Below, piece by piece: positions 7,917 to 16,455 of a stretch of 41,721 bases of DNA. This DNA comes from JBGCDD01 sp045105075. GTDB taxonomy: Bacteria > Pseudomonadota > Alphaproteobacteria > Rhodobacterales > Rhodobacteraceae. Positions within the stretch are counted from its first letter, which is position 1. Each line of letters opens with the position of its first letter. The notes under the pieces were generated by a model. That model was not told the origin of the DNA. It worked only from the letters and a program-made list of their open reading frames with translations, and made no database searches. The stretch is taken from contig JBGCDD010000049.1 in assembly GCA_045105075.1 (NCBI GenBank), positions 1-41,721 on the forward strand. Direction: 5' to 3'. The position numbers and the translations under genes were made by a program.

Positions 7917-9458
7917 TTAGTTCTCGGCCAACTGACGCGCGGATTCCGCCGCGGCCAGTGCCGTATCATAATGTGCCACCAGCGCCGTTGTAGACGGTCC
8001 GATGATGTCAGTGATCAACGCAGGATAGACACCCAATAGCAGCGTCATCACCACCAATGGTGCGAAAATAACCCGCTCACGGGTTGTCATATCTGTGATG
8101 GTCTTGAGGCTTTCCTTAATCAAATCGCCAAACACAACCCGGCGATACAGCCACAACGCGTAACCCGCACTTAAGATCACGCCAGTCGTGGCAACCGCAG
8201 CGACCCAAGTGTTTACAGCAAAGGTGCCCATCAGGGTCAGGAATTCACCTACAAACCCAGAGGTGCCCGGCAAGCCGACATTCGCCATGGTAAACAGCAT
8301 GAACACCAGCGCATAAACCGGCATCCGGTTTACCAAACCGCCATAGGCGTCAATCTCACGGGTGTGCATCCGGTCGTAAATCACACCGACAATTAGAAAC
8401 AACGCCGCAGAGATGAACCCGTGGCTGAGCATCTGGAAAATCGCGCCATCACTCGCCTGTTGATTGGCCGCCAAAATACCCATCGTTACACACCCCACAT
8501 GCACAACAGCTCAATAAGCCAACAGCTTTCTCATATCTTCTTGCACCAGCGCCACCAAAGACGTATAAACAATCGCAATTGCCGACATCCAAAGCACCAA
8601 AGGCGCCATCACGTCGCTGCCAATCGGGAACATTGGGATCGAAAAGCGCAAGAATCCATAGCCACCCAGCTTAAGCAGGATCGCCGCCAGCACGACAGAT
8701 CCCGCTGTTGGGGCCTGAACGTGTGCGTCAGGTAACCAAGTGTGCACCGGCCACATTGGCATTTTGACCGCGAAACTGGCGAAAAACGCCAGGAACATGA
8801 GCGTTTGCATGCCCCCGACCACCTGAATGCCCAGCAGGCTAAAGGTTTCCGAGCCAAATTGATGGGTCAGCAGCGTCTCAATGTCCGTGGTGCCCGCATC
8901 AGCGAACATGCCCACCATGGCCACCAACATCAGCACCGAACCAAGGAACGTGTAGAGGAAAAACTTGAACGAGGCGTAAATCCGGTTCGCCCCGCCCCAG
9001 ATGCCGATGATCAGGAACATCGGGATCAGACCAGCTTCGAAGAACAAGTAGAACAGTACCAGATCCAGCGCCATAAACACGCCCAGCATCAGCGTTTCCA
9101 AGATCAAGAAGGCGATCATATACTCTTTGACGCGTTTCGTGACCTCCCAGCTGGCCAGAATGGTCAGAGGCATTATGAATGTGGTCAGCATGACAAACAG
9201 CACCGAAATGCCGTCAACGCCCATTTTATATTTTAGACCAATCAGCCAGTCGGCCTCTTCCACCAGTTGGAACCCGGTGTTGGACGGATCAAATTGCGCA
9301 TAAATTCCAAGGCTGACCAAAAAGGTCGCCGAAGTCGCAAAAAGCGCAACATATTTGGCATTTTTCTGCGCCGCTTCGTCTTCGCCTCGCAAAAACACTG
9401 CTAGGATCAAAGCCGCAAGCGCAGGCAGAAACGTGACGATCGAGAGCAAATTATCCAT
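7917..9458 (-). pseudogene. nuoM: nuoM (NADH-quinone oxidoreductase subunit M) with in-frame TGA
   Basis: The reading frame covers 513 residue positions of a proton-channel subunit of complex I, but TGA at 8513-8511 interrupts codon 316. The segments 8511-9458 (315 residues) and 7917-8510 are in the same frame, so this is a nonsense change and not a frameshift. The family reads AYSSVAHMGYVTMG here, whereas this gene reads AY-stop-AVVHVGCVTMG, so a Ser codon (TCA to TGA) is the likely origin. Functional positions on both sides look intact: the helix Glu in FEAGLIPMF, the Lys in VKMPMWPVHTWLPDAH, and LLKLGGYG. The start overlaps the nuoL stop (TAATG). A GTG at 8504, six bases past the stop, could permit reinitiation. 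Confidence 0.85.
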
Positions 9459-11545
9459 TACTTGCCCCCTCCGCCGAGCGTCATCCACGTGACAAGTCCG
9501 GCGATGCCAAGCACCATCCAGAACACATAGGTAAAGATGTAGCCAGATTGCGCGCGCCCTGCGAGCCGGGTGAAGAACGGCACGATCCCCAAGGCCACGC
9601 CATTCAGCGCGCCATCAATCACATTGCCGTCGCCTCGTTTCCACAACAACCGTCCGATGCCAAGAGCAGGTTTGACAAAAATGAAATCGTAGAGTTCGTC
9701 AAAATACCATTTGTTCTTGAAAAACAGATACAAGGGACGTTGATTTTCGGCCAATCGTTTGGGCAGTTCGGGGTTCACGATGTAGAACCAATACGACAGC
9801 CCAAGCCCCAAAAGCATCGCGATGAATGGCGACACTTTGACCCAAATCGGCGCCGCGTGAGCATCATCAAGCACATGGTTGTCGGGGCCAAAATAGAGCG
9901 CACCTTCGCCCGGTTGACCGGTGAAGACATAATGATGCTCACCGCCATGATCGTCCTTGGACTCACCATGATCATCCTTGGCTTGCCCATGATCATCGCC
10001 ATGTTCGGACGCCTCGGCCACCGGAATGCCGTAGAATTTGCCAACTTTATCAGCATGTCCGAAAAAGCTGCCGTACCAGATCATACCCGACAGCACCGCC
10101 CCCAAGCTGAGCACTCCGAGCGGGATCAGCATGACCATCGGACTTTCATGCGCGTGGTCGTGCGTGTGCCTATCGCCGCGCGCCTCGCCAAAGAAGGTCA
10201 GGAAAATCAGGCGCCATGAATAAAAAGACGTCATAGCCGCCGCGAAAACCAAAAGCCAAAAGCCATAGTTCGACCCGCCGGCCCAGGCGCTTTCAATCAC
10301 AGCGTCCTTGCTGAGAAAGCCCGCAAAACCAATATGCGTCAATGGGATACCGACGCCTGTGATCGCGAGCGTACCGATCATCATCGCCCAAAACGTCATC
10401 GGAATTTTTTTGCGCAGACCGCCATAGTTGGTCATGTCCTGTTCGTGATGCATTGCGTGGATCACCGAGCCAGCGCCGAGAAACAACAGCGCCTTGAAGA
10501 AAGCGTGTGTAAACAAGTGGAACATCGCCGCCGAATACATGCCAACACCCGCGGCTACGAACATGTAACCCAGCTGCGAACAGGTCGAATAGGCGATCAC
10601 ACGTTTGATATCGGTTTGAACCAAGCCCACGGTGGCCGCGAAAAACGCCGTTGTCGCACCCAAAACAGTGACAAAGGCCATCGCGTTCGGTGCAAACTCC
10701 ATCATCGGCGACATGCGACAGATCAGAAACACACCGGCCGTTACCATCGTGGCCGCATGGATCAGCGCAGATACCGGCGTCGGCCCTTCCATCGCGTCGG
10801 GCAACCAAGTGTGCAAAATCAATTGCGCCGATTTGCCCATCGCTCCGATAAACAGCAACACACAGATCACCTCAATCGCGTTCCATTCGCCCCAAAGAAA
10901 CGTGACGTTGACGTCAGCTTTGTTCGGAATATCTGCAAAAATCTGACTAAACTGGATGGTGTCAAAGATGAAATAGGTCGCGAAAATCCCCAAAGCAAAG
11001 CCCAGATCGCCGACCCGGTTGACCACAAACGCCTTGATCGCAGCAGCGTTGGCACTGGGTTTTCGGTAGTAAAACCCGATCAAAAGATAGCTGGCAACGC
11101 CCACACCTTCCCAACCAAAGAACATCTGAACCAAGTTGTCAGAGGTCACCAACATAAGCATCGCGAAGGTGAAGAAGCTGAGATAAGCGAAGAAGCGTGG
11201 TTTATAACTCTCCCCCTCGCGCCATTGCGGATCGTTGTCCATGTAGCCAAAGCTGTAAAGATGCACCAGGCTCGACACTGTTGTGATCACAATCAACATG
11301 ATCGCTGTCATCCGGTCCATACGGATCGACCAGTTGGTGGACAACGTACCAGATTCAATAAAACGCAGGATCGGGATGCTTTCGGTCACACCGTCAAAGG
11401 CGAAAAACACAATCCAGCTGAGCAAAGCCGACAAGAACAACAGACCCGTCGCCGTCCACATGGCGGCGGTCTCACCGATGAATTTCCAGCCAAATCCACA
11501 GATCAGCGCGCCGATCAGAGGGCCAAAAAGGAGGATGGTTTCCAT
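9458..11545 (-). CDS. nuoL: NADH-quinone oxidoreductase subunit L
   Basis: This is the 695-residue distal proton-channel subunit with the long lateral helix. Motifs include DNLVQMFFGWEGVGVASYLLIGFYY, GAMGKSAQLILHTWLPDAMEGPTPVSALIHAATMV and QTDIKRVIAYSTCSQLGYMF. Two histidine-rich hydrophilic loops are unusual in density: HTHDHAHES near 10150-10175, and an EHGDDHG...KDDHG...KDDHGGEHH loop encoded at about 9929-10009. The C-terminus anchors in a last hydrophobic helix (YVFWMVLGIAGLVTW). It lies seven bases from the nuoK stop. Confidence 0.95.
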   Translation of the reverse strand: METILLFGPLIGALICGFGWKFIGETAAMWTATGLLFLSALLSWIVFFAFDGVTESIPILRFIESGTLSTNWSIRMDRMTAIMLIVITTVSSLVHLYSFGYMDNDPQWREGESYKPRFFAYLSFFTFAMLMLVTSDNLVQMFFGWEGVGVASYLLIGFYYRKPSANAAAIKAFVVNRVGDLGFALGIFATYFIFDTIQFSQIFADIPNKADVNVTFLWGEWNAIEVICVLLFIGAMGKSAQLILHTWLPDAMEGPTPVSALIHAATMVTAGVFLICRMSPMMEFAPNAMAFVTVLGATTAFFAATVGLVQTDIKRVIAYSTCSQLGYMFVAAGVGMYSAAMFHLFTHAFFKALLFLGAGSVIHAMHHEQDMTNYGGLRKKIPMTFWAMMIGTLAITGVGIPLTHIGFAGFLSKDAVIESAWAGGSNYGFWLLVFAAAMTSFYSWRLIFLTFFGEARGDRHTHDHAHESPMVMLIPLGVLSLGAVLSGMIWYGSFFGHADKVGKFYGIPVAEASEHGDDHGQAKDDHGESKDDHGGEHHYVFTGQPGEGALYFGPDNHVLDDAHAAPIWVKVSPFIAMLLGLGLSYWFYIVNPELPKRLAENQRPLYLFFKNKWYFDELYDFIFVKPALGIGRLLWKRGDGNVIDGALNGVALGIVPFFTRLAGRAQSGYIFTYVFWMVLGIAGLVTWMTLGGGGK
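9945..10007 (-). repeat. Three 21-bp tandem units coding the NuoL His/Asp loop
   Basis: On the plus strand, units start at 9945, 9966 and 9987, each opening CCATGATC. The first two are near identical over the period and the third diverges towards its end. They encode repeated (K)DDHG modules, so the histidine-rich loop grew by in-frame tandem duplication. Confidence 0.75.
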
Positions 11546-11552
11546 GACTGCG

Positions 11553-11858
11553 CTAGCCCTTCATCACGTTGACGTCTTCCACGGCAATGGTGCCGCGGTT
11601 GCGAAAGAAACAGACCAGAATGGCCAGACCAATCGCTGCTTCTGCCGCCGCAACGGTCAGCACAAACAGCGTGAACACTTGTCCCACCAGATCGCCCAGA
11701 AAGCTGGAGAACGCCACAAGGTTGATATTCACCGCCAGCAGCATCAATTCGATGCTCATCAGCAGAATAATCACGTTCTTGCGGTTCAAAAACAGCCCGA
11801 AAATACCGATCACAAACAGCGTCGCCGCCACGGTAAGATAGTGTTCAAGTCCGATCAT
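11553..11858 (-). CDS. nuoK: NADH-quinone oxidoreductase subunit K
   Basis: This 101-residue, three-helix membrane subunit belongs to the proton-translocating arm. The sequence MIGLEHYL is followed by FLNRKNVIILLMSIELMLLAVN, which contains the conserved helix-2 glutamate (IEL). Helix 3 contains AAAEAAIGLAILV with the second conserved glutamate. Its ATG overlaps the stop of the upstream exported-protein gene (ATGA). Confidence 0.96.
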   Translation of the reverse strand: MIGLEHYLTVAATLFVIGIFGLFLNRKNVIILLMSIELMLLAVNINLVAFSSFLGDLVGQVFTLFVLTVAAAEAAIGLAILVCFFRNRGTIAVEDVNVMKG

Positions 11859-12337
11859 TGGCTTGCTCTTTCGTACGGGGTTTTAGAGCCGCGCGCGTCT
11901 GGCCAGTTGCTCTGGCATGCGCAGCTTTCGGATTTCGAGGTATAGCGGTTGGTGCGGATGCCTTGCGCGCGCAGAAGCCGCTGGATTTCGCCCATTGTCA
12001 CCGGCTCGGGCGTGACCAGCGCCGCATTCATCACGTCCCAAAGGTTTTCAGCACTTTGCTGATCGCTGGCAGGTAAGGAATAGGGACCAGACGTGGCGCG
12101 CAAAATCTTGCCACTCGGGCAGTGCTCCAGAAAATAGACACTTCGAGTGTCGGGTTTTTGCGTGGAATAGGTCACAAATCCGTTCGCTTCGTTCCACACC
12201 TCGATGATTTCATCCCCGTCCACGAAACTGCCATCATAGGCGCAACGGGGTGGCAACGGGGTTAACGCCAGCGTCGGGCCTGCCAAAATCGGCAAAACCA
12301 AAGCCGCACAAAGTGTCAGGACCATGCCCAGTCTCAT
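11855..12337 (-). CDS. Exported Cys-containing protein, third of three, before nuoK
   Basis: I do not recognise a named family. The 160-residue product begins with a signal peptide (MRLGMVLTLCAALVLPILAG, likely cut at a TLA-LTP site). The mature part has cysteines at RCAYDGSF and LEHCPSGK and a C-terminal CACQSNWPDARGSK that echoes the CGCKLFYPDS.GAKQ end of its two upstream neighbours. A periplasmic, disulfide-bonded protein is likely. The start at 12337 overlaps the previous stop (ATGA) and its own stop overlaps nuoK (ATGA), so it should be co-translated with complex I. Confidence 0.75.
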   Translation of the reverse strand: MRLGMVLTLCAALVLPILAGPTLALTPLPPRCAYDGSFVDGDEIIEVWNEANGFVTYSTQKPDTRSVYFLEHCPSGKILRATSGPYSLPASDQQSAENLWDVMNAALVTPEPVTMGEIQRLLRAQGIRTNRYTSKSESCACQSNWPDARGSKTPYERASQ

Positions 12338-12942
12338 TGCTTTGCCCCCGCAGAATCGGGGTAAAACAATTTGCAACCGCAAAACGGCAGCATGCCATCG
12401 TCGCCAAAAGCATCGAAAACTACGTTTTCGAAACCATTGCCATCAATGACGGTTAGACCAAGTTCATTTACCTTTGAAACCATTGCCTCACGACCTTCGG
12501 CAATCGCAGGAATCCATTGACCTTCAGAGTCCATCAGCCAGTCTTCTATTTGTGACGTGACCGGGCTGCCCACAACCGATTGCTTCGCTGCGGGTTTGCT
12601 TTGCACCCATGTCAAATCCCGGGATTTGCAATTCGACACCAACAAACCCGAGTAAGTCGAGCAACCCGCGGACAAATACACAACTTGCGCGACGCGTCGA
12701 TTGCCCAAATCGCGCGCCGCTTGGCCAAACCCGTCGTCACGATCGCCTGCCAAAACAAATGCGCATTGATGGCCGTATGCTATTGGAAAAAAACCGGTTT
12801 TCGGCGGTTTGGTGTCGGGCCCATAGGGCGCTCCCATGAACAAGTAAGACGCAGTGATGCTATTTGAACATGCCAAAGCAGCGCCGACAGACACACCTAA
12901 AAGCAAAACCGAAAAAGCGAAGGATTTCAGCACCGTGCTCAC
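12334..12942 (-). CDS. Exported Cys-containing protein, second of three
   Basis: This is a 202-residue unknown protein. It begins with a GTG at 12942 inside a GTGA overlap with the preceding gene, which decides the start. The signal peptide runs MSTVLKSFAFSVLLLGVSVG and ends ALA before a cysteine. That site fits signal peptidase I better than a lipobox, since no Leu is at -3. Mature cysteines occur at HQCAFV, GCSTYSG, NCKSRD and the end FCGCKLFYPDSAGAKQ. That final block is almost identical to the end of the next upstream gene, indicating common descent. A periplasmic location is inferred. Function unknown. Confidence 0.75.
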   Translation of the reverse strand: MSTVLKSFAFSVLLLGVSVGAALACSNSITASYLFMGAPYGPDTKPPKTGFFPIAYGHQCAFVLAGDRDDGFGQAARDLGNRRVAQVVYLSAGCSTYSGLLVSNCKSRDLTWVQSKPAAKQSVVGSPVTSQIEDWLMDSEGQWIPAIAEGREAMVSKVNELGLTVIDGNGFENVVFDAFGDDGMLPFCGCKLFYPDSAGAKQ

Positions 12943-13493
12943 TGTTTGGCCCCCACGGAGTCCGGATAAAACAGTTTGCAACCGCAGGCCGGGTCGAACT
13001 GGTTTATGCGTTTGATTGCCTTGGCGCGGGCGCGGATCGAACCTGTTTCGAAGGCTATGTTCGCGCGCCGCGCGGTGCCTGCGAGTTTTTCGAAGGTCAT
13101 GTTCGGGCTGATGGTCAACGGTCCTTTGGGGTGCTGGATCGCAGCGACATCGGTGCCAAAGTTTGCGGCATCGCCGTTGCGCGGCGCGCCTTCAAACACA
13201 ATGTCTGCGCCTGTCATACAGTCCATCAGGAACAGCTGCTGGTTTTCGATCCCGCACAGACCACTGTCGTGAAAATTGCTCAGACGTTGGCCGATCTTGC
13301 CGTTGCCGATATCGACAACCTTGCCGCCTTCAAACGGGCCCACGAAGCCGTATTGGCCTTGTCGGAACGAACAATCAGCGGCGACCTTGATGGCAGGGTC
13401 CTTGACCAAGGCCGGTGGCAAAGGCTCGCATGCGACGGCGCGTTCCGCCCCACAGCCCATAGCCAAAGCGCCTATGATGGCTGCTGATTTCAC
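12939..13493 (-). CDS. Exported Cys-containing protein, first of three, after nuoJ
   Basis: This 184-residue unknown protein has a signal peptide (MKSAAIIGALAMGCGAERAVA, then CEP). Further cysteines occur in DCSFRQGQYG, SGLCGIENQ, MDCMTGAD and the C-terminal ACGCKLFYPDSVGAKQ, which matches the following gene's end at nearly every position. The GTG start at 13493 overlaps the nuoJ stop as GTGA. An even cysteine content suggests disulfides in the periplasm. This trio separates nuoJ from nuoK, which are normally adjacent. Confidence 0.75.
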   Translation of the reverse strand: MKSAAIIGALAMGCGAERAVACEPLPPALVKDPAIKVAADCSFRQGQYGFVGPFEGGKVVDIGNGKIGQRLSNFHDSGLCGIENQQLFLMDCMTGADIVFEGAPRNGDAANFGTDVAAIQHPKGPLTISPNMTFEKLAGTARRANIAFETGSIRARAKAIKRINQFDPACGCKLFYPDSVGAKQ

Positions 13494-14092
13494 AGACCTT
13501 GTCCTGGCTTGACGTCTTTCAACTCCATCGCCAGCTTCGGATCCCGCATCATCTGGGCCACCACGTTCTGGCGTTTGACGTCAACACGGTGTCGCAGGGT
13601 CAGCACGATTGCACCAATCATAGCGACCAGCAAGATCAATCCAGCCAATTGGAACAGCAGAAAGTACTGATCATAAAGGATCATTCCAAGCGCTTCTGTA
13701 TTGTGGCGATCAACAGGGGTGGGCTGTGCGCGCAGGCTTTCGGCCGCAGCACTGGGCTCCCAAACCCCAAATGCAATGACAAATTGCATCAAAATCACCA
13801 CGCCTATCAGCAACGCAAGTGGCAGGTACTTTGCCATTTCAGCCTTGAGTTCGGCGAAATCCACATCCAGCATCATGACCACAAACAGGAACAATACCGC
13901 CACGGCACCGACATAGACAATGATTAACAACATCGCGACAAATTCCGCACCCAGCAGAACAAACAACCCTGCCGAGGACAAGAACGACAAGATCAACCAA
14001 AGCACCGAATGCACTGGGTTGCGGCTGACGACCGTAAAAAAGCCACCAACAATCGCGCTGATCGAAAAGAGGTAAAAGGCAAAAACGCTCAT
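13490..14092 (-). CDS. nuoJ: NADH-quinone oxidoreductase subunit J
   Basis: This 200-residue membrane subunit has five helices. The N-terminus MSVFAFYLFSISAIVGGFFTVVSRNPVHSVLWL is typical. The helix-3 region LLGAEFVAMLLIIVYVGAVAVLFLFVVMML includes the pi-bulge and the conserved Glu and Tyr. A longer periplasmic loop (EPSAAAESLRAQPTPVDRHN) precedes helix 5, and the end is a hydrophilic tail. The ATG overlaps the stop of the CMD-like gene upstream. Confidence 0.95.
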   Translation of the reverse strand: MSVFAFYLFSISAIVGGFFTVVSRNPVHSVLWLILSFLSSAGLFVLLGAEFVAMLLIIVYVGAVAVLFLFVVMMLDVDFAELKAEMAKYLPLALLIGVVILMQFVIAFGVWEPSAAAESLRAQPTPVDRHNTEALGMILYDQYFLLFQLAGLILLVAMIGAIVLTLRHRVDVKRQNVVAQMMRDPKLAMELKDVKPGQGL

Positions 14093-14499
14093 GACTTGGG
14101 GTCCTCTTTGTCGGTGTCCAGCACCTCGCGCGCCAGATCGAGCGCTCGGGTCATCGCGGGAATGCCGGCAAAAGCCGACATTTGCCCAATGGTTTCAACA
14201 ATTTCCTGTTTGCGCGCGCCCGCCTCGATGGCGTGGCGCACGGTTTGGCGCACAGCAACATCCGATTGCGCGCCTTGCATGGTCAGCCCTGCAAGCGTCA
14301 ACAGCAGCCGGGTTTTTGCATCCAACCCATCCTTGTTGACAGTATTGCCAAACATCATCTCCATCATGTCTTTGGGCATGGTCGGTAACAACGCCTCAAA
14401 ACCTTTGGGCGAAAAACTTTCAAGTGCAGGATTCAGCGCCTTGGCCATATCCTGTGCCTGCTTCATCATCGCCTCAAACGGATTGGTCGGATCGCTCAT
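14089..14499 (-). CDS. Carboxymuconolactone decarboxylase-like protein, second copy
   Basis: The 136-residue product matches the all-helical CMD/AhpD-like fold. It has a helix with GLDAKTRLLLTLAGLTMQGA (the usual D.KTR..L..A motif), then AIEAGARKQEIVETIGQMSAFAGIPAMTRAL. It lacks the CxxC of AhpD peroxidases and any cysteine, so a peroxidase role is unlikely. The N-terminal extension is rich in Met. It is paralogous to its upstream neighbour. Both ends overlap neighbours by ATGA. A true lactone decarboxylase role is improbable in this context; assembly or regulation of complex I is only a guess. Confidence 0.8.
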   Translation of the reverse strand: MSDPTNPFEAMMKQAQDMAKALNPALESFSPKGFEALLPTMPKDMMEMMFGNTVNKDGLDAKTRLLLTLAGLTMQGAQSDVAVRQTVRHAIEAGARKQEIVETIGQMSAFAGIPAMTRALDLAREVLDTDKEDPKS

Positions 14500-14888
14500 T
14501 TGGCGGCTCCTTCGGCGGCAAACACCTCTTGCGCAGCATTCAACCCGTTGATCATCGCCGGAAACCCACCGTAAAGCGCCATTTGAAAGATCACCTCACC
14601 GATTTCGCGCTGACTTGCACCAACTTTGCGGGCACTGGCAATGTTCACCTTAAGCTGTGGCAAGGTCTGAGCCCCAAGCGCTGTCAGTGCAGCAACAGTG
14701 GCCAGCAGCCGGGTTTTTTCGTCCAACCCCTCGCGCGCATAGAATTGACCGTAAGCCACATCCACGACCGTACGAGACATCCCCGGCACGAGCGCATCAT
14801 AGCGACCGGCGAGCACGTCTTCCATACCCGGGTTGACCTGTTCGGCCAGCGCTTTGCCACGCGCGTAGGTGTCAATGGGGTCGCTCAT
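14496..14888 (-). CDS. Carboxymuconolactone decarboxylase-like protein, first copy
   Basis: This 130-residue CMD-fold protein shares the frame of the next gene: MSDP start, GLDEKTRLLATVAALTALGA, then ARKVGASQREIGEVIFQMALYGGFPAMINGLNAA. It too has no cysteine, so no AhpD-type redox site. It begins at ATG 14888 overlapping the nuoI stop (ATGA). The tandem pair between nuoI and nuoJ looks like a local duplication. Function unknown. Confidence 0.8.
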   Translation of the reverse strand: MSDPIDTYARGKALAEQVNPGMEDVLAGRYDALVPGMSRTVVDVAYGQFYAREGLDEKTRLLATVAALTALGAQTLPQLKVNIASARKVGASQREIGEVIFQMALYGGFPAMINGLNAAQEVFAAEGAAK

Positions 14889-15379
14889 CGGTAGGGGGCA
14901 TCAATCTCAAGGTTACGGGCGATTTCGGCTTCCCAACGATCACCATTTTCCAGCAATTTGTCTTTGTCGTAGAATAATTCTTCGCGGGTTTCGGTGGCGA
15001 ACTCGAAATTTGGCCCTTCGACGATGGCGTCGACTGGGCATGCTTCCTGACAAAAACCGCAATAGATGCATTTGGTCATGTCGATGTCATAGCGGGTGGT
15101 GCGACGGCTGCCATCTTCGCGCGGTTCGGCGTCGATGGTGATGGCCTGTGCCGGGCAAATCGCCTCACACAGCTTACATGCGATACAACGTTCTTCGCCG
15201 TTGGGATAGCGGCGCAGCGCATGTTCGCCACGAAACCGCGGCGACAAAGGCCCCTTTTCGTGCGGGTAATTTAGCGTCGCCTTGGGCGCGAACATGTATT
15301 TCAAGCCCAATTTCATACCAACCCAGAAGTCCTGCAGCAGGAAATACTTGGCGGCGCGGGTGTAATCGATCTGCGTCAT
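14885..15379 (-). CDS. nuoI: NADH-quinone oxidoreductase subunit I
   Basis: This 164-residue ferredoxin-like subunit carries clusters N6a and N6b between NuoG and NuoB. The two 4Fe-4S motifs are CIACKLCEAICP (Cys 65, 68, 71, 75) and CIYCGFCQEACP (Cys 104, 107, 110, 114). The ATG at 15379 (MTQIDYTRAAKYF) has GGAG upstream and matches the family start, although the frame is open to 15487 inside the nuoH end. Confidence 0.97.
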   Translation of the reverse strand: MTQIDYTRAAKYFLLQDFWVGMKLGLKYMFAPKATLNYPHEKGPLSPRFRGEHALRRYPNGEERCIACKLCEAICPAQAITIDAEPREDGSRRTTRYDIDMTKCIYCGFCQEACPVDAIVEGPNFEFATETREELFYDKDKLLENGDRWEAEIARNLEIDAPYR

Positions 15380-15408
15380 AGCATCAGCTCCAGAAAAGGT
15401 GACATCGC

Positions 15409-16449
15409 TCAGCCCCCAAACGCCCAGCGGGCATAGACGCCGCCAAACCATTCGAACTTGGCGGCAAAGGCCACGAAAACGACCCAAGCCAGCGAGAACG
15501 GCAGGAACACTTTCCAGCCGATGCGCATCAGTTGGTCATAGCGGTAGCGCGGGGTGATCGCCTTGACCATCGAGAAGATGAAGAAGACGAACAGCATCTT
15601 CAGCACCATCCAAAAGACTCCGTCAGGCAAGAATGGCACCGGCGACAGCCAGCCACCAAAGAACAGCAACGACACCAATGCGCACATCAGCACCACGGCC
15701 ACTAGTTCCCCAATCATGAACAACAAAAACGGGGTCGAGGAATATTCGACCTGATAGCCCGCAACCAGTTCAGATTCCGCTTCGGGAAGGTCGAACGGCG
15801 GCCGGTTGGTTTCGGCCAAGGCTGAAATCAAGAACAAGAAAAGCATTGGGAAATGCGGCAACCAGTACCAGCTGAACAGGCCCCAACCGCCGTCTTGTGC
15901 ATCAACGATGGCGCCAAAGTTCATCGAGCCAGTCGATATGATCACGCCGATGATGATCAAACCGATGCTAACCTCGTATGAAATCATTTGCGCGGCGGAA
16001 CGCAACGAGCCAAGGAACGGGTACTTTGAGTTCGACGCCCATCCGCCCATGATCACGCCGTAAACTTCCAGAGATGACACCGCAAAGACGTACAGAATGG
16101 CGACGTTGATATTGCTGAGCACCCAGCCATCGTTGAACGGGATCACGGCCCAGGCGATCAGCGCCATCACCAGGCTGACCATTGGTGCCAAGAAGAAAAC
16201 CGCGCGATCCGCACCGGCAGGCACAACGATTTCCTTTACGATATACTTTCCGAAATCTGCAAAACTCTGCAGAAGGCCGAAAAAACCCACCACATTGGGC
16301 CCCCGGCGCATCTGGACCGCGGCCCAGATCTTGCGATCCGCATACATCAAAAACGCCAACGCCAGCAGCATCGGGATGACCAGAAGGAAAATCTGGCCCA
16401 CGATCAACAGGCCTATGCCGAGCGGGTTGGTTGTAAAATAATCAGCCAT
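15409..16449 (-). CDS. nuoH: NADH-quinone oxidoreductase subunit H
   Basis: This 346-residue membrane subunit forms the quinone entrance and the heel of the membrane arm. Eight helices are visible. Conserved cytoplasmic loop motifs are RKIWAAVQMRRGPNVVG, EVYGVIMGGWASNSKYPFLGSLRSAAQMISYEVS, and AETNRPPFDLPEAESELVAGYQVEYSS. The charged loop residues needed for quinone coupling are all present. It lies six bases after the lipoprotein gene. Confidence 0.96.
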   Translation of the reverse strand: MADYFTTNPLGIGLLIVGQIFLLVIPMLLALAFLMYADRKIWAAVQMRRGPNVVGFFGLLQSFADFGKYIVKEIVVPAGADRAVFFLAPMVSLVMALIAWAVIPFNDGWVLSNINVAILYVFAVSSLEVYGVIMGGWASNSKYPFLGSLRSAAQMISYEVSIGLIIIGVIISTGSMNFGAIVDAQDGGWGLFSWYWLPHFPMLFLFLISALAETNRPPFDLPEAESELVAGYQVEYSSTPFLLFMIGELVAVVLMCALVSLLFFGGWLSPVPFLPDGVFWMVLKMLFVFFIFSMVKAITPRYRYDQLMRIGWKVFLPFSLAWVVFVAFAAKFEWFGGVYARWAFGG

Positions 16450-16455
16450 TGGTCC

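Noticed and set aside
8511..8513. Selenocysteine or altered genetic code as explanation of the nuoM TGA
   Set aside because: TGA ends many genes in the window, the family residue is Ser rather than Cys, and no SECIS-like hairpin was evident directly downstream.
10334..11572. 412-codon plus-strand frame across nuoL
   Set aside because: It is the antisense of a highly conserved gene; His/Arg/Gln-rich composition and no start context. A shadow.
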